Notes: a model not told the origin generated them from the sequence alone. A stretch of DNA of 64,000 nucleotides from Parachitinimonas caeni (GCF_030129945.1 NZ_JARRAF010000023.1:1-64000), one strand, 5' to 3'. Positions 30,090-42,848 are shown, counted from the stretch's first letter. Program-made: numbers and translations.

Positions 30090-31496
30090 TCAGCCAAGTG
30101 TCCTGACATCAATGAAATGCCCCGCAATGGCAGCGGCCGCCGCCATCTCCGGGCTAACCAGATGGGTTCGACCACCCTGCCCTTGCCGACCTTCAAAGTT
30201 GCGGTTTGAAGTAGACGCGCAACGCTCGCCAGGCTCCAGCCGATCTGCGTTCATGGCGAGACACATTGAGCAGCCTGGTTCCCGCCACTCAAACCCTGCC
30301 GCAATGAAGATCTGGTGAAGCCCCTCTGCCTCCGCTTGCGCTTTGACCAAGCCAGACCCAGGCACAATCAGTACCTGTTTGACGCTAGCAGCCTTCTGCC
30401 TGCCACGCACAATCGCTGCGGCAGCACGCAGATCTTCAATACGGGAGTTGGTACAAGAGCCGATAAACACTTTATCGACCGGTATCTCGGCAATAGGCGT
30501 ATTCGCTGTCAGGCCCATATAGGATAAGGCCCGTTCAATACCAGACCGCTTGACCGGATCATCAATCTTGGCAGGATCTGGCACCGTTCCACCAACATGG
30601 GTCACCATTTCAGGGGAAGTACCCCAGGTGACTTGCGGTTCGATCAGCGCGGCGTCCAATTCCACCACGGCATCAAAGGCGGCGCCATCATCAGAAATCA
30701 GCGTCCGCCAGTAACCAACCGCCTTGTTCCACATATCGCCTTGGGGGGAGAAGGTGCGATCCTTGAGGTAGTCAATTGTGATGTCGTCTACGGCGATCAT
30801 GCCAGCACGGGCGCCTGCCTCAATCGCCATATTGCACAACGTCATGCGTCCTTCCATCGACAAGCCACGAATGGCTGACCCCGCGAATTCGAGTGCATAC
30901 CCCGTCCCGCCAGCGGTGCCGATACGACCGATCACGGCGAGTGCGATGTCTTTTGCTGTAACACCCCGCCCCAGTACCCCTTCAACCTTGATCAGCATGG
31001 AGCGTGACTTCTTGGCCACCAGGGTTTGCGTGGCAAGAACATGCTCGACTTCTGAGGTGCCGATGCCATGGGCAAGACAGGCAAAGGCGCCATGCGTGCT
31101 GGTATGACTATCCCCGCAGACAACCGTCATGCCAGGCAGGGTGGCGCCATTCTCCGGACCAACTACATGCACGATGCCCTGTTTCTTGTCTTTGAAGGGG
31201 AAATAGGCCAGTGCGCCAAATTCGCGAATATTCGCATCCAGCGTTTCAACTTGCTGGCGGGAAATTGGGTCTTTGATCCCCTCGTCCCAGTGGTCGGTCG
31301 GAGTGTTGTGGTCGGCAGTCGCCACCACAGAGGAAATACGCCAAGGTTTGCGGCCCGCCAGTTTTAATCCTTCGAATGCTTGAGGGCTGGTGACTTCATG
31401 GACGAGGTGGCGGTCGATATAGAGAAGCGCTGTGCCATCGGCCTCTTCATGTACCACATGGCTATTCCAGAGCTTATCGTAGAGGGATTGAGGCAT
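30090..31496 (-). CDS. leuC: 3-isopropylmalate dehydratase large subunit
   Basis: About 468 residues, an aconitase-family iron-sulphur enzyme. The [4Fe-4S] ligands lie in [12 protein letters not shown] (about 350) and [11 protein letters not shown] (about 413-416). Other motifs are [20 protein letters not shown] and [17 protein letters not shown]-like text near the end. The start is taken at [15 protein letters not shown] (31496), which matches the family; the frame continues to 31553 without support. First gene of the leuC-ecnAB-leuD-methyltransferase-leuB-asd cluster. Confidence 0.96.
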   Translation of the reverse strand: MPQSLYDKLWNSHVVHEEADGTALLYIDRHLVHEVTSPQAFEGLKLAGRKPWRISSVVATADHNTPTDHWDEGIKDPISRQQVETLDANIREFGALAYFPFKDKKQGIVHVVGPENGATLPGMTVVCGDSHTSTHGAFACLAHGIGTSEVEHVLATQTLVAKKSRSMLIKVEGVLGRGVTAKDIALAVIGRIGTAGGTGYALEFAGSAIRGLSMEGRMTLCNMAIEAGARAGMIAVDDITIDYLKDRTFSPQGDMWNKAVGYWRTLISDDGAAFDAVVELDAALIEPQVTWGTSPEMVTHVGGTVPDPAKIDDPVKRSGIERALSYMGLTANTPIAEIPVDKVFIGSCTNSRIEDLRAAAAIVRGRQKAASVKQVLIVPGSGLVKAQAEAEGLHQIFIAAGFEWREPGCSMCLAMNADRLEPGERCASTSNRNFEGRQGQGGRTHLVSPEMAAAAAIAGHFIDVRTLG

Positions 31497-31626
31497 CGCT
31501 ATCTTCGCTGAGTTGAATACGGCAGAGAATTGAAGTTGATCCGGGTGGGCCATGTGCGGGCACTGAAAGTCCGATCAGAACCCGGTCACGCCAGATTTCG
31601 TAAACAGAGTATGGCAATGAATCTAG

Positions 31627-31671
31627 GTTCTGTGGACATTGTGCATCCCCAGAAAAACATCAACAGAGGTC
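31627..31671. repeat. Possible short decayed copy of the dispersed element
   Basis: Left-end-like GTTCTGTGGACATT after CTAG (31623-31626), and 20 bases further ACATCAACAGAG as a right-end-like match. If real it is a 45-bp internally deleted relic upstream of leuC. Mismatches make it uncertain. Confidence 0.4.
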
Positions 31672-31742
31672 TTGAAACTTATCACGGCATATCGGGCGCA
31701 GCAACCACTGTTTCCGCACTGCAGCATGATGATTGGCCGACT

Positions 31743-32888
31743 TTACCGCCTCAGGCAACTGGCGATGATCAGGCCACCAAACAGTGAGAAGGCCGCCGCC
31801 CCCGTGAAGGTCCAGCTCGGATTAGTGTGCTGCCACAGCCAACCACCAGCAAGGCTACCCACTACCCCGCCCATCCCATGCACGATGGCGACGTACAGCC
31901 CCTGGCCTCGCGCCTGCAGGTGTCCAGCGAAGAAGCGATGGACATAGACCATTGTCACGGCATGCGTGACGGCAAAAGTTGCGGCGTGTCCAATTTGCGC
32001 CAGCAGCAGTAGCGCGAAATTGTCGGCCATCCATCCAATCAGAAGAAAACGAGCCACCGCAATCGCAAAACATGCCAACAACAAATTCTTGAGATGGAAA
32101 CGGCTGGTCAGCTTGCTCATGTGGGTGAATACACCGATTTCGGCCAGCACGCCCAGCCCCCACATCAGGCCGATTGCCATGCCACTATAGTCATGCGCTT
32201 TCAGCTGCAGGGTATAGAACCCGTAGTAGGTACCGTGACTGGCTGTGATCAACGCAGAAGCGGCAAACAGTGCCGCAATGCTGATCAGGGATGGTCGCTC
32301 AAGGTCGGGGCCACCCGATGTCTTCCCCGCGCCAGAAACTGCTGTGGCGGGTAACCACCAGGCAAAGGCAATGATGCCAAGCAACGTCAGCAGGATCAGC
32401 CAGGGGAGATGCTGCACCCCCTGCCAGCCGATCCAGGCACCGCCAATCAGATTGGTTACGGCGAAGCCCCAGGAACCCCAGACTCTGACTTTGGTATATT
32501 TTGCGGCGTTTCCTGCAAACAGACTCAATGTGGTCGCTTCCACCAAGGGCAAAGCAGCTGCCCAGAAGAAGCCTGCGCCCACCATGATCAGCGCAAACGC
32601 CGAATAGCTTTCACCAGCAAATACCCAGGCAAAAATCAGCGTCGCCAGGATGGAGGTAATCAGGGTAATGGAACGTCTATCACCCGAGTGATCTGCCAGC
32701 CAGCCCCACAAGCCGGGCGACACCACTCTGGTTGCCTGCACCAGCGCCAGCAGGCTCCCTATGGCAACGCCATCAAAGCCACGATGTGTCAGGTACAGGC
32801 TCCAATAAGGGGTATAAAAACCCGAATAGGCAAAATAGAAGAAGTAGAAACCGCAAAGCGGCCACAACAGCAAACGAGGTGGGGTCAA
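31743..32888 (-). CDS. MFS transporter, HcaT/PPP (3-phenylpropionate) type
   Basis: 381 residues with about 12 membrane helices. The start (LLLWPLCGFYFFYFAYSGFY, PYWSLYLTHRGFDG) and the SHGTYYGFYTLQLKAH stretch are typical of the MFS_1-like family around HcaT. These permeases import phenylpropionate or nucleoside-like compounds, but the substrate cannot be fixed here. The start is TTG, immediately after the pgsA stop (TAATTG), so expression depends on pgsA translation. No ATG fits the N-terminus. Confidence 0.85.
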   Translation of the reverse strand: MTPPRLLLWPLCGFYFFYFAYSGFYTPYWSLYLTHRGFDGVAIGSLLALVQATRVVSPGLWGWLADHSGDRRSITLITSILATLIFAWVFAGESYSAFALIMVGAGFFWAAALPLVEATTLSLFAGNAAKYTKVRVWGSWGFAVTNLIGGAWIGWQGVQHLPWLILLTLLGIIAFAWWLPATAVSGAGKTSGGPDLERPSLISIAALFAASALITASHGTYYGFYTLQLKAHDYSGMAIGLMWGLGVLAEIGVFTHMSKLTSRFHLKNLLLACFAIAVARFLLIGWMADNFALLLLAQIGHAATFAVTHAVTMVYVHRFFAGHLQARGQGLYVAIVHGMGGVVGSLAGGWLWQHTNPSWTFTGAAAFSLFGGLIIASCLRR

Positions 32889-33467
32889 TTAGATCGGTGT
32901 CTTTTCTGATAGTTGAGGCCAGGCCATGCGCAAGTAATAACCCATTGACCAAAGCGTCAGCAACGCTGCGGCAAACAGGAGGATGGTCCCGATGAAGTCG
33001 GTTGGCACACCAGGAATCAATGGCTCGTGATAAAGCAGCAATAAAATTGCCACCATCTGCGCCGCCGTCTTTACCTTGCCAACATACGATACGGCAACAC
33101 TTCGGGAAGCCCCGAGCTGGGCCATCCATTCCCTAAGCGCAGAAATAGTGATCTCGCGCCCGATAATGATCAACGCCAACCAGGCATCAGCCCGATTGAT
33201 CTGCACCAACAGGATCAGGGCTGCCGCGACCATGAGCTTGTCAGCCACAGGATCGAGGAAGGCTCCAAACGCCGATGTCTGGTTCCATTTGCGGGCAAGA
33301 TAGCCGTCGAACCAATCGGTGACTGCGGCAGCCATGAAGATCAAGGCACTAACCAGATTCTGTGTGGGTTCAGACAGCCAGGACTGGGGTAGGTAGAAGA
33401 CGCCGACAAACAGCGGAATCAGCACGATACGCGCCCAAGTGAGCAGGTTCGGCAAGTTGATCGGCAT
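32889..33467 (-). CDS. pgsA: CDP-diacylglycerol-glycerol-3-phosphate 3-phosphatidyltransferase
   Basis: 192 residues with about five membrane helices. It makes phosphatidylglycerol phosphate. The CDP-alcohol phosphatidyltransferase signature D-G-x2-A-R-x8-G-x3-D-x3-D is exact (DGYLARKWNQTSAFGAFLDP, then VADKL). The N-terminus NLPNLLTWARIVLIPLF is typical. It starts 8 bp after uvrC, a conserved uvrC-pgsA pairing. Confidence 0.95.
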   Translation of the reverse strand: MPINLPNLLTWARIVLIPLFVGVFYLPQSWLSEPTQNLVSALIFMAAAVTDWFDGYLARKWNQTSAFGAFLDPVADKLMVAAALILLVQINRADAWLALIIIGREITISALREWMAQLGASRSVAVSYVGKVKTAAQMVAILLLLYHEPLIPGVPTDFIGTILLFAAALLTLWSMGYYLRMAWPQLSEKTPI

Positions 33468-33475
33468 GGAGAGTA

Positions 33476-35302
33476 TCAGTGGAGTGCGTTGTAAATTCGT
33501 TCGGCGAGAGCCCGACTGATCCCGTCCACTTGAACAAGATCATCGATACTCGCGGCCCGAACCCCTTGTAACCCCCCGAAACGAGTCAGCAAGCGTTGCC
33601 GACGCTTGGCGCCGATGCCTTCTATATCTTCGAGACTGGAGGTAGTGCGTGTTTTGGCGCGGCGGGCACGATGCCCGGTAATCGCGAAGCGATGAGCCTC
33701 ATCGCGGATTTGCTGGATGAGATGCAGTGCCGCGTGCTCGCGGCCCAATTGTAGCGTCATTCCAGAAGCAGGAACAATCAACTGTTCCAGCCCAGGTTTG
33801 CGGGTTTCTCCCTTGGCTACCCCTACCAGCAGCACATCAGAAAGACCCACTTCGTTCATGACTTCCAGCGCGATGCCTATCTGCCCTTTGCCACCGTCAA
33901 TCAGCACCACATCCGGCACCACCCCATCGCCCTCGGCGATTTTGCCGTAGCGTCGTGTCAGCACCTGACGCATCGCGGCAAAATCATCGCCAGGGGTAAT
34001 ATCCTTGATGTTGTAGTGCCGGTATTCCTTTGGCTGCATATTCAGCCTGTCGTAAACCACGCAGGATGCAACCGTGGCCTCCCCCATGGTGTGGCTGATG
34101 TCAAAGCATTCGATACGCTGCGCGGAATCGGATAAACCCAGAGCCTCGTGCAAGGCAGACAGTCGCGCAAGTTGTGTGGCTTCAGAACCCAGCCGCTGCT
34201 CCAGGGCAAGCTCTGCGTTCTTGGTAGCCATTTCCAGCCAGACCCGGCGCTCGCCATTCGGATTGGTGTTGATCACCACCTTGCGCCCGGCCTGGGTCGA
34301 AAGTAACTCGATCAGCGCTTCAGGGTGGGATGACAAATTGCAGATGATGGCCGAGGGCACACTTCGATCAAGATAATGCTGAGCCAGAAACGCTTCCAGC
34401 GCACCATCAACTTCATAATCCTCACCATGGCTCGGGAAAATCGACTTGTCGCCAACATGCCTGCCGCCACGGATCATAGTGACGTTGACACAAACTGCAC
34501 CACGCTTGACGACACAAGCCACGATGTCGGCATCCTGCTCACTACTATTACTGGAAACGAATTGCCGCTCCTGCACTCTCGCCAGAGACTGGATCTGATC
34601 GCGATAGACCGCGGCCTGCTCGAACTGCCAGGCTTCCGATGCTGCATCCATTTTCTGCTGCAGCGTTACCAGCACTTCATCAGCCTTGCCTTGCAGTAGT
34701 TGAACAGCGTGCAGGACATCCCTCCGATAGTCATCATTGGACACATGCTCCACACAAGGGCCACTGCATCGCTTGATCTGGTACAACAGGCAAGGTCGTG
34801 ACCGATTTTCAAACACCGTATCCTCACAGGTACGCAATTTGAAAACCTTCTGCAACAGTTGCATGCTTTCGCGCACAGCAAAACTATTGGGATAAGGCCC
34901 GAAGTATTGATTGCGCTTGTCCAGCGCACCTCGATAGAAAGCCAGACGAGGGTAGCGATGGCCTGTCAGGACCAGATAGGGGTAGCTTTTGTCGTCACGA
35001 AACAGGATGTTGTACCGCGGCGACAGCGCTTTGATCAGATTGTTTTCCAGAATGAGCGCTTCGGCCTCAGAGCGAACCACTGTGGTTTCGATCTGAGCAA
35101 CCTGCTGCAGCATCAAGCGGATACGCGGTGACTGATCGCTCTTCTGAAAATAGGAACTGACTCGCCGCTTCAGGTCGATAGCTTTGCCCACATACAGCAC
35201 CGCACCAGATTTATCGAGATAGCGGTATACCCCTGGCAAGTTAGGCAAGCTGGCAAGGACAGGTTTAGGGTCAAAGGCCTCGTCAGTAGTTTGGGAGGTC
35301 AT
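33476..35302 (-). CDS. uvrC: UvrABC system protein C
   Basis: 608 residues. It makes the dual incisions in nucleotide excision repair. Layout: GIY-YIG nuclease (about 18-95, [19 protein letters not shown]), UVR motif near 200 with a Cys-containing linker, RNase H-like C-terminal nuclease ([25 protein letters not shown]) and tandem helix-hairpin-helix at the end ([16 protein letters not shown]). It overlaps ftsB by four bases. Confidence 0.97.
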   Translation of the reverse strand: MTSQTTDEAFDPKPVLASLPNLPGVYRYLDKSGAVLYVGKAIDLKRRVSSYFQKSDQSPRIRLMLQQVAQIETTVVRSEAEALILENNLIKALSPRYNILFRDDKSYPYLVLTGHRYPRLAFYRGALDKRNQYFGPYPNSFAVRESMQLLQKVFKLRTCEDTVFENRSRPCLLYQIKRCSGPCVEHVSNDDYRRDVLHAVQLLQGKADEVLVTLQQKMDAASEAWQFEQAAVYRDQIQSLARVQERQFVSSNSSEQDADIVACVVKRGAVCVNVTMIRGGRHVGDKSIFPSHGEDYEVDGALEAFLAQHYLDRSVPSAIICNLSSHPEALIELLSTQAGRKVVINTNPNGERRVWLEMATKNAELALEQRLGSEATQLARLSALHEALGLSDSAQRIECFDISHTMGEATVASCVVYDRLNMQPKEYRHYNIKDITPGDDFAAMRQVLTRRYGKIAEGDGVVPDVVLIDGGKGQIGIALEVMNEVGLSDVLLVGVAKGETRKPGLEQLIVPASGMTLQLGREHAALHLIQQIRDEAHRFAITGHRARRAKTRTTSSLEDIEGIGAKRRQRLLTRFGGLQGVRAASIDDLVQVDGISRALAERIYNALH

Positions 35303-35721
35303 GGCTGTGGAGCCGTCACAGCAGACGGCCCGCTGATCTTTTCCGCACCAGCCAGAGGTGTCTGGGAAGCCGCAGCAGGTGGGGCAAGCGCCGGCCTCTC
35401 TGCACTTGCCGCAGGCGAACGGCTGGCGGACGGCTCAGCCAGCGGCTCGCTACGATCAAGGATCTGAAAAAACACTTCATCATTGCGAATCATGCCCAAC
35501 TCATTCCGCGCACGTTCTTCGATGGCAGAAACACCGGTTTTCAGATCATTGACTTCTGCATCGAGTGCCTGATTGCGGCTTTTAAGCTGTTGATTCTGTT
35601 TAACCTGATCGGCCAGTTGCGACTCAATCTGCCAGACTTTGAGCCAACTCCCCTTCCCCACCCATAGAGGCCATTGCAGCAGGACAATCAGGGAAGCAAG
35701 GGCTATGGCAAGCAATCGCAT
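35299..35721 (-). CDS. ftsB: Cell division protein FtsB
   Basis: 140 residues. One N-terminal membrane helix ([20 protein letters not shown]), then a coiled coil ([30 protein letters not shown]) and the conserved [20 protein letters not shown]. FtsB joins FtsL and FtsQ at the septum. The Pro/Ala-rich tail of about 45 residues makes it longer than the roughly 100-residue Escherichia coli protein. It lies downstream of eno, the usual place, with about 190 bp between. Confidence 0.93.
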   Translation of the reverse strand: MRLLAIALASLIVLLQWPLWVGKGSWLKVWQIESQLADQVKQNQQLKSRNQALDAEVNDLKTGVSAIEERARNELGMIRNDEVFFQILDRSEPLAEPSASRSPAASAERPALAPPAAASQTPLAGAEKISGPSAVTAPQP

Positions 35722-35910
35722 GGCAAATGTTCTTCAGAAATATCCAAATTTAAAACCATTATCGAGCACAAAGGCTCAAGAACACGTCTACCGCCTCTGG
35801 TTAGGTACTTCCAATCCAGATTTTGGCAACCAAGATAACGAGTAGTGCGCCCTGACACTTGTCAGTTCAGGACGGGGCCAGAACCTGCCCCGTCTTGCCT
35901 ATAACTAAGC

Positions 35911-37209
<1,299 letters not shown>

Positions 37210-37392
37210 CTACGATGCATGAAATAGTTACAGCCAGTCGATGTTGGCGGAACAGGCTTGTGGTAATCAAGCCAAACCGGCCTACAACACCATGGTGAAG
37301 ATTGTTTGGGCCCAGGCCTTCAGCCACAGTTTCTGGCTGATCCGGCGGGGTCATTGGCACCTGTCTCAAAAACAGGCAAGACTTAGGCTCTC

Positions 37393-37427
37393 AAAACAAA
37401 ACGCCCCAGCACTTTCATGCCAGGGCG
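37393..37427 (-). terminator. Intrinsic terminator after pyrG
   Basis: Read on the minus strand, CGCCCTGGCA-TGAAAG-TGCTGGGGCG followed by TTTTGTTTTG. It lies 10 bases past the pyrG stop. Confidence 0.85.
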
Positions 37428-37437
37428 CCTTGCTCAA

Positions 37438-39090
37438 TCAGCAGCTCAGTCCGGTGCGGCCATGCTCTTTGGCGTAAGCGATAGCTGCCTCGATAAATGC
37501 CTTGAATAGTGGGTGACCTTCGCGCGGCGTCGAAGTGAATTCTGGGTGGAACTGGCATCCGAAGAACCAACGATGCTCCGGCAGCTCAATGGTTTCACAA
37601 AGATGATTCGGGTCGGTAGAACGACCTGCCACTTTCAGTCCTGCGGCTTCCAGCCTTGGCAGGTAGTAGTTATTGACCTCGTAGCGATGACGATGGCGCT
37701 CAACAATGGTCTGAGCACCATAGATTTTGGCAGCAAGCGAGCCAGGTGCGAGTTCGCACTCCTGACCACCCAAACGCATGGTCCCTCCCATGTTCGAATT
37801 TTCATCACGCTTCTCGATCTTGCCATCGTGATTGACCCATTCATCAATCAGCGCAACCACCGGGAACGGGGTTTCAAGCGTGAATTCGGTCGAATTGGCA
37901 TCGGTCATGCCAGCCTTGTGGCGTGCATATTCGATCAAGGCCAGCTGCATGCCCAGGCAAATTCCCAGATAAGGCACGTTGTTTTCGCGTGCATATTGAA
38001 CGGCGCGGATCTTGCCCTCAACCCCGCGCTTACCAAAACCGCCCGGCACCAGAATGGCATCCATGCCATCGAGGGATGGCAGGGTCTCGCCTTCAAACTC
38101 TTCCGAGTCAAGGAAGTGGATCTGCACATCGCTGCGAGTATGAATACCCGCGTGCTTGAGCGCTTCGATCAATGACTTGTAAGACTCGGTCAAGTCCATG
38201 TACTTGCCGACCATCGCGATATTGACAGTCTGCGTTGGATTTTCGATGGCCTCGACAATGCGATCCCACAAGACAAGATTGGCAGGAGGCAAGTCGATTT
38301 GCAGCTGTTTGCAGATGATTTCGTCGATAGCCTGTTCGCTCAGCACTCGGGGAATCTTATAAATCGAATCCATATCCGGGCAGGAAATCACCGCGCGTTC
38401 CGGCACATTGGTAAACAGGGCGATCTTGCGCTTTTCATCCTCCGGCACATTCCGTTCTGCGCGACAGATCAGGACATCTGGCTGAATACCGATTTCACGT
38501 AATTCTTTGACGCTGTGCTGGGTTGGCTTGGTCTTGACCTCACCTGCAGCGGCAATGTAGGGCACATAGCTCAGATGAACAAAACAGGTGTTTTCACGTC
38601 CGAGGATCACGCCCATCTGGCGAATCGCCTCAAGGAAAGGCAGCGATTCAATGTCACCGACCGTGCCACCGACTTCGATCACGGCCAGCTCTGCATCTGC
38701 GGCGCCCTGGTCGATAAACAACCGAATCTCGTCAGTAATGTGCGGGATGACCTGCACGGTCTTACCCAGGTAATCGCCCCGGCGTTCTTTTTTGATCACG
38801 GAGTCGTAGATCTGGCCGGTGGTGAAATTGTTGGCCTTCTTCATCTTGGCATGGATGAAGCGCTCGTAATGACCGAGATCAAGATCGGTTTCTGCACCGT
38901 CTTCGGTCACAAATACTTCACCATGTTGGGTCGGGCTCATGGTGCCGGGATCCACGTTAATGTAAGGATCCAGCTTCATCATGGTGACTTTGAGGCCGCG
39001 CGATTCAAGAATCGCCGCAAGTGAAGCGGCGGCGATGCCTTTCCCCAGAGAGGAGACAACGCCGCCGGTAACGAAGATGAACTTGGTCAT
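37438..39090 (-). CDS. pyrG: CTP synthase
   Basis: 550 residues. It aminates UTP to CTP with glutamine. The N-terminal synthase domain has [19 protein letters not shown] and [20 protein letters not shown]. The C-terminal class I glutamine amidotransferase has the nucleophile Cys in [17 protein letters not shown] and the His-Glu pair in [10 protein letters not shown]. eno follows downstream on the same strand, but a terminator separates them. Confidence 0.98.
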   Translation of the reverse strand: MTKFIFVTGGVVSSLGKGIAAASLAAILESRGLKVTMMKLDPYINVDPGTMSPTQHGEVFVTEDGAETDLDLGHYERFIHAKMKKANNFTTGQIYDSVIKKERRGDYLGKTVQVIPHITDEIRLFIDQGAADAELAVIEVGGTVGDIESLPFLEAIRQMGVILGRENTCFVHLSYVPYIAAAGEVKTKPTQHSVKELREIGIQPDVLICRAERNVPEDEKRKIALFTNVPERAVISCPDMDSIYKIPRVLSEQAIDEIICKQLQIDLPPANLVLWDRIVEAIENPTQTVNIAMVGKYMDLTESYKSLIEALKHAGIHTRSDVQIHFLDSEEFEGETLPSLDGMDAILVPGGFGKRGVEGKIRAVQYARENNVPYLGICLGMQLALIEYARHKAGMTDANSTEFTLETPFPVVALIDEWVNHDGKIEKRDENSNMGGTMRLGGQECELAPGSLAAKIYGAQTIVERHRHRYEVNNYYLPRLEAAGLKVAGRSTDPNHLCETIELPEHRWFFGCQFHPEFTSTPREGHPLFKAFIEAAIAYAKEHGRTGLSC

Positions 39091-39227
39091 GGCAAATGTA
39101 CTGAGAGGTAATTGGGCATTTTACCTTGAACGGCATGGCTGCTCAATGAAGCCGGCGCGGTGTAAGCCACCGTTTTGCGTTGGGTGCGCCATGTTGTCGC
39201 ATATCCAGCATCCCAGTTAGCGCCAGG

Positions 39228-41216
39228 TCAATGCCGCAAAGGCAGGCGTGCCTGCACCAGAGTCCCCCCAATCAGGCTGGACTCAATACTCAGGCGTCCA
39301 CCGACCCCTACAGCCCTCTCCCGCATGCCAATCAGCCCCAGGCTGCTGGAGGGCCCCGTCGGTTCATTCGTGACAAAACCCTTGCCATTGTCCCGCACTT
39401 CCAGCAACAGCCAGCTGTCTTCTGCGCGAAGTCGAACGGTCACGGCGGTGGCACTGGCATGTTTAAGCGTATTGGTCAGCGCTTCCTGCACTATCCGGAA
39501 CGCGGCGGTCTCGATGGCAGGATCGGGGCGAGGCTCAATCTCAACGCCGTCAAATGTCGCCAGAATCGGGCTGTTGCGGAACAATTTGGTAATGTGGTCT
39601 TGCAAGGCAGCAACCAAACCCAATTGATCCAGCTGTACTGGTCGCAACATACGTGAAAGATCTCGCACCTGCCCCAGAGCGCGCGAAGCCATGTCCACCA
39701 GTTCGGAAAACGGGCTGCCTTGTGGTGCGCTGGTCTGTCGCCGGTCATGCCACTCCAGATGCAGTTTGATCGCGGTCAGCGCCTGGCCGATCTCGTCGTG
39801 CAACTCGCGGGCAATCTGCCGTCGCTCATTTTCCTGCACTTCAAGCACGCGATTGGACAGACGATGCAACTCGGTATTGGCAACTTCCAAGGCTGCCTTG
39901 ACCCGCTCGCTCTCGGTCACGTCACGAATCATTGATTGCACCGCCGACTCCCCCGCCAGAGTTACCGGCTGCGAGGCAATTTCAACCTGACACTGCCGTG
40001 TGCCGTTAGTAAATGTAGCCGGAATGAAGCCCGGATCAGCCGTTGCTCCTTTGGCAATCACGTCGAAACGACGTCGAATGTTCTCGCGCGCTTCGCCACT
40101 GACCCAGTCGAGCAGATTTTTCCCGGACAACTCGTCCATGTCAGTCACGCCCAGCAGCCGCAATGCGGCTTGATTGCAGAACTGAAATCTACCACCACGG
40201 TGCAGCACCAGTCCCTCAGGCATCAGATCCACCAGCTTCCGGTACTGGCGCTCCCCTTCAATCACTTTCGACTCGGCCATCTTGAGCTCGGTAATATCGA
40301 TGGCCGACCCCACCAGGCCCGATGGCCTATCGCCGATTTCATAAACCAGCTCGCCCCGGACATGCAGATAGATGAGCCGCCCATCCGGGCACTGGATGCG
40401 CAGCTGAACATCGAGGGGCGCAGCACCGGCCAATGCAGAAGACTGGGCCCGCTGCAAGGCGGGGCGGTCACCTGGATGCACCATCCAGAAAAAGCGGTCA
40501 TAACGTACGCCATCGGCTTCAGGTGCCATGCCCAACATGGGCCAGACCTGATCCGAGAAGCTGAATACACACTGCTCCAGACCTATCCGCCAGTGGCCCA
40601 GCCGGGCAATACGCTGGGCTTCGGCCAAAAGATGCTGGCTGTCGGCCAATTCCCGTTGCGCGCTCAGAGCACTGGAGATATCAATCGCCCGGGCAAGCCG
40701 GGCACTGCGCCCTTCAAATGAAATGGTTTGCACCGCCCAGTCGATATCCAGAATTCGACCATCAGAGGCGCGGTGTTGCACCAATCCATTGTCTAGCACC
40801 AACCCCCCCCCTGGCGCAGACAGATTGCTCAGAGGCATTTTCAAAAACTGCTCACGGCTATATCCGTATTGCAGACAAGCCGCGCGGTTGACTTCAAGCA
40901 CTTGCAGGCTCTGCGCATCATGCACCCACATGGGATTGGGGTTATCAATGAACAAAGACCGATAGCTGGCCTCGGAGTCTTTGATCAATCGCATCAATTT
41001 GGCGGCCTGATGCATATGGCGCGCAATCAACCCATACAGCAAAAGCCCTGTCAGACTTACATACAGCAACCCTTTTATCGACTGGATATCGGCGTAGATC
41101 TGCTGATCATGTACCAACATGCCGAGTACGCCATCACTACCCAGAATCCAGGCAATGCCAAATGTCAGATAGATGGCGACAATCTTGGCTGCCGCCCGGT
41201 TGAGATCCAATTTCAT
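39228..41216 (-). CDS. Membrane-bound PAS-domain sensor histidine kinase (NarX/HisKA_3 type)
   Basis: 662 residues. Two membrane helices near the N-terminus (IVAIYLTFGIAWILGSDG and GLLYVSLTGLLLYGLIA) flank a very short periplasmic loop. At least three PAS/PAC units cover about 85-430 (VHDAQSLQVLEVNRAACLQY; YLHVRGELVYEIGDR; FQFCNQAALRLLGVTDM). HisKA_3 has the phospho-His in RQIARELHDEIGQALTAIK (about 470), followed by HATPase_c (VRDNGKGF, LGLIGMRERAVGVGG). Kinases of this class normally pair with a LuxR-type regulator; none lies beside it. The signal is unknown. Confidence 0.9.
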   Translation of the reverse strand: MKLDLNRAAAKIVAIYLTFGIAWILGSDGVLGMLVHDQQIYADIQSIKGLLYVSLTGLLLYGLIARHMHQAAKLMRLIKDSEASYRSLFIDNPNPMWVHDAQSLQVLEVNRAACLQYGYSREQFLKMPLSNLSAPGGGLVLDNGLVQHRASDGRILDIDWAVQTISFEGRSARLARAIDISSALSAQRELADSQHLLAEAQRIARLGHWRIGLEQCVFSFSDQVWPMLGMAPEADGVRYDRFFWMVHPGDRPALQRAQSSALAGAAPLDVQLRIQCPDGRLIYLHVRGELVYEIGDRPSGLVGSAIDITELKMAESKVIEGERQYRKLVDLMPEGLVLHRGGRFQFCNQAALRLLGVTDMDELSGKNLLDWVSGEARENIRRRFDVIAKGATADPGFIPATFTNGTRQCQVEIASQPVTLAGESAVQSMIRDVTESERVKAALEVANTELHRLSNRVLEVQENERRQIARELHDEIGQALTAIKLHLEWHDRRQTSAPQGSPFSELVDMASRALGQVRDLSRMLRPVQLDQLGLVAALQDHITKLFRNSPILATFDGVEIEPRPDPAIETAAFRIVQEALTNTLKHASATAVTVRLRAEDSWLLLEVRDNGKGFVTNEPTGPSSSLGLIGMRERAVGVGGRLSIESSLIGGTLVQARLPLRH

Positions 41217-41297
41217 TACGGCGTTCAGGTGGAAGATAGGTTGAACTCAAATAGACGCCAGACCCTGGCTACCCCTCCAGTGTATCCGCCAAAATGG

Positions 41298-41323
41298 AAA
41301 AGGCAGCGAATTCGCTGCCTTTT
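41298..41323. terminator. Intrinsic terminator after the M48 protease gene
   Basis: AAAAGGCAGCGAA / TTCGCTGCCTTTT, a perfect 26-base palindrome with T runs on both strands, 20 bases after the stop of the protease gene. Confidence 0.9.
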
Positions 41324-41343
41324 GTTGCCAGTTCCAACGTGGA

Positions 41344-42732
41344 TCAGGAGGCCGATTTGGCTAACTTGCTCTCTGCGGCGCTTCTGAGTTTCATGTATTG
41401 CTCCATGAATTTGGCATCGGTCTGTTGCATGGCAAATTTGCGCATCCACCAGTTCTGGATCATCAACCAGTCATACCAGCCGAGTTTGTAGGGCTTGAGC
41501 ATGCCATCCATAGCCTTGTAGTTACTGAACTTGTCGGTATGCTTTTCTAGCAGGACCGAAATTTCGGCCCACTGCTCCATGCTGATCGGCGCTTGCTCGG
41601 CCAAAGGCTTGCCCGTGGCGTAGGAATTGGCAGCATCTTGTGCCCACTTGCCGTATTGCCCCTGCGCAGCGGCAAGGAAGCGTGAGGTGTAGAAAATCGA
41701 CAACCTGCCGCTTTTATCTTCGGCGAGGCGTTTACTGAATATCTCATTGACCCGCTTGTATTTTTCGGCGGTCAACCCGTACTTCTTGAATGTCGCAGGC
41801 GCCTCGGAAGTAAACACAATCTCATTATTCAGCTTGCAATAGGTTTCAAAACTGATGCCTTCCACGGGAGTCAGATATTTGGCTTCGGGCATTTCCAGCG
41901 GTTGGCTGGCTTGACCTGCTACGGGTGCTTCTTCTTCGTCCTCGTCGTCTTTTTCCTCGACTTCAACAAATAACGGTGTCGGCTCAACTTTGGCCAATTT
42001 GGCGGCAGCCGCGTCTTCACGAATCAACTTTTGCAGGTTCTCAATTCGCTCATCGCTCGTCGGATGGGTGCTCAGCATGCTGAAGTGACTATTGCCAGCC
42101 TCCTCCAACAATTTGCGATGCAAGCGTATTGCGCCTTCCGGGTTGTAGCCGGCAGCCACCAACCACGGCATGCCCGCTGCGTCGGCCTCGCGCTCCTGAT
42201 CCCGGCTGAACTTGCGATCCAGCAACGACGCAGCGAGGTTGGTCACATCACTGCCCAAGCTGGTATTAAAGCCGCGCGACCCAAGTTTGTAATCCACGAC
42301 GGCCCCCACAATGGCACTCAATATGCCAAGCGCTTTACCGGTAGACTGCCCCTTCTCGATATGATTTTTTTCATGATGAGCCAGCTCGTGAGCATAAACC
42401 GATGCCACTGCGTCCTTGTCGTTATGGAATTGCTCTAGCAAACCAAGATTGAACACAATGACTTTCTCGCCCTTGATCTCAGTGGCAAAAGCATTGATCT
42501 CGTCGCCCGTGCTGATCAGCAAGCGGGTCTGAACATGGCTGGTCTTCTCAAGATTGGTTTTGATCTCCAGCATGCTACCAAGCATCCGTTTGACGTTCTC
42601 CGAATCCGTCGCCTCCAGCCACCTCTTTGCGTCATAGAACTCTGGGCCTTGCGCAGCCTGCGCAATACCCAAAGTTGAGAGCACCAAAGCAGCAGCGAAA
42701 GAAAGAACATGGCGAGGGGCAGCAAATGGCAT
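41344..42732 (-). CDS. Periplasmic M48-family metalloprotease (BepA/LoiP-like)
   Basis: 462 residues with a signal peptide (HVLSFAAALVLSTLGIAQAA). The zinc site HELAHHEKNH lies near residue 115, with the third ligand Glu in FSRDQEREADAAGM. The catalytic part covers about 40-235. An acidic linker (VEVEEKDDEDEEEAP) precedes a C-terminal domain of about 180 residues without TPR signature. Related proteins (BepA, LoiP, YcaL) degrade misfolded outer-membrane proteins. It is transcribed alone. Confidence 0.88.
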   Translation of the reverse strand: MPFAAPRHVLSFAAALVLSTLGIAQAAQGPEFYDAKRWLEATDSENVKRMLGSMLEIKTNLEKTSHVQTRLLISTGDEINAFATEIKGEKVIVFNLGLLEQFHNDKDAVASVYAHELAHHEKNHIEKGQSTGKALGILSAIVGAVVDYKLGSRGFNTSLGSDVTNLAASLLDRKFSRDQEREADAAGMPWLVAAGYNPEGAIRLHRKLLEEAGNSHFSMLSTHPTSDERIENLQKLIREDAAAAKLAKVEPTPLFVEVEEKDDEDEEEAPVAGQASQPLEMPEAKYLTPVEGISFETYCKLNNEIVFTSEAPATFKKYGLTAEKYKRVNEIFSKRLAEDKSGRLSIFYTSRFLAAAQGQYGKWAQDAANSYATGKPLAEQAPISMEQWAEISVLLEKHTDKFSNYKAMDGMLKPYKLGWYDWLMIQNWWMRKFAMQQTDAKFMEQYMKLRSAAESKLAKSAS

Positions 42733-42848
42733 GAGGGATCCTTGAGGCGGTCTGACAATCGAGATAAGCCGATGATTTTAACAGCAATTATCTAAATGTC
42801 ATGGCATATTTTCAATAACAGCCTTGGCAATCTTGCCTTTGCTAAAAG

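Noticed and set aside
35639-35845. 68-codon plus-strand frame over the ftsB start
   Set aside because: Mostly antisense to ftsB, with no ribosome site or family pattern.
37383-37402. Element-like end TTAG-GCTCT near the pyrG terminator
   Set aside because: Only five bases match the terminus, and the rest is explained by the terminator tail.
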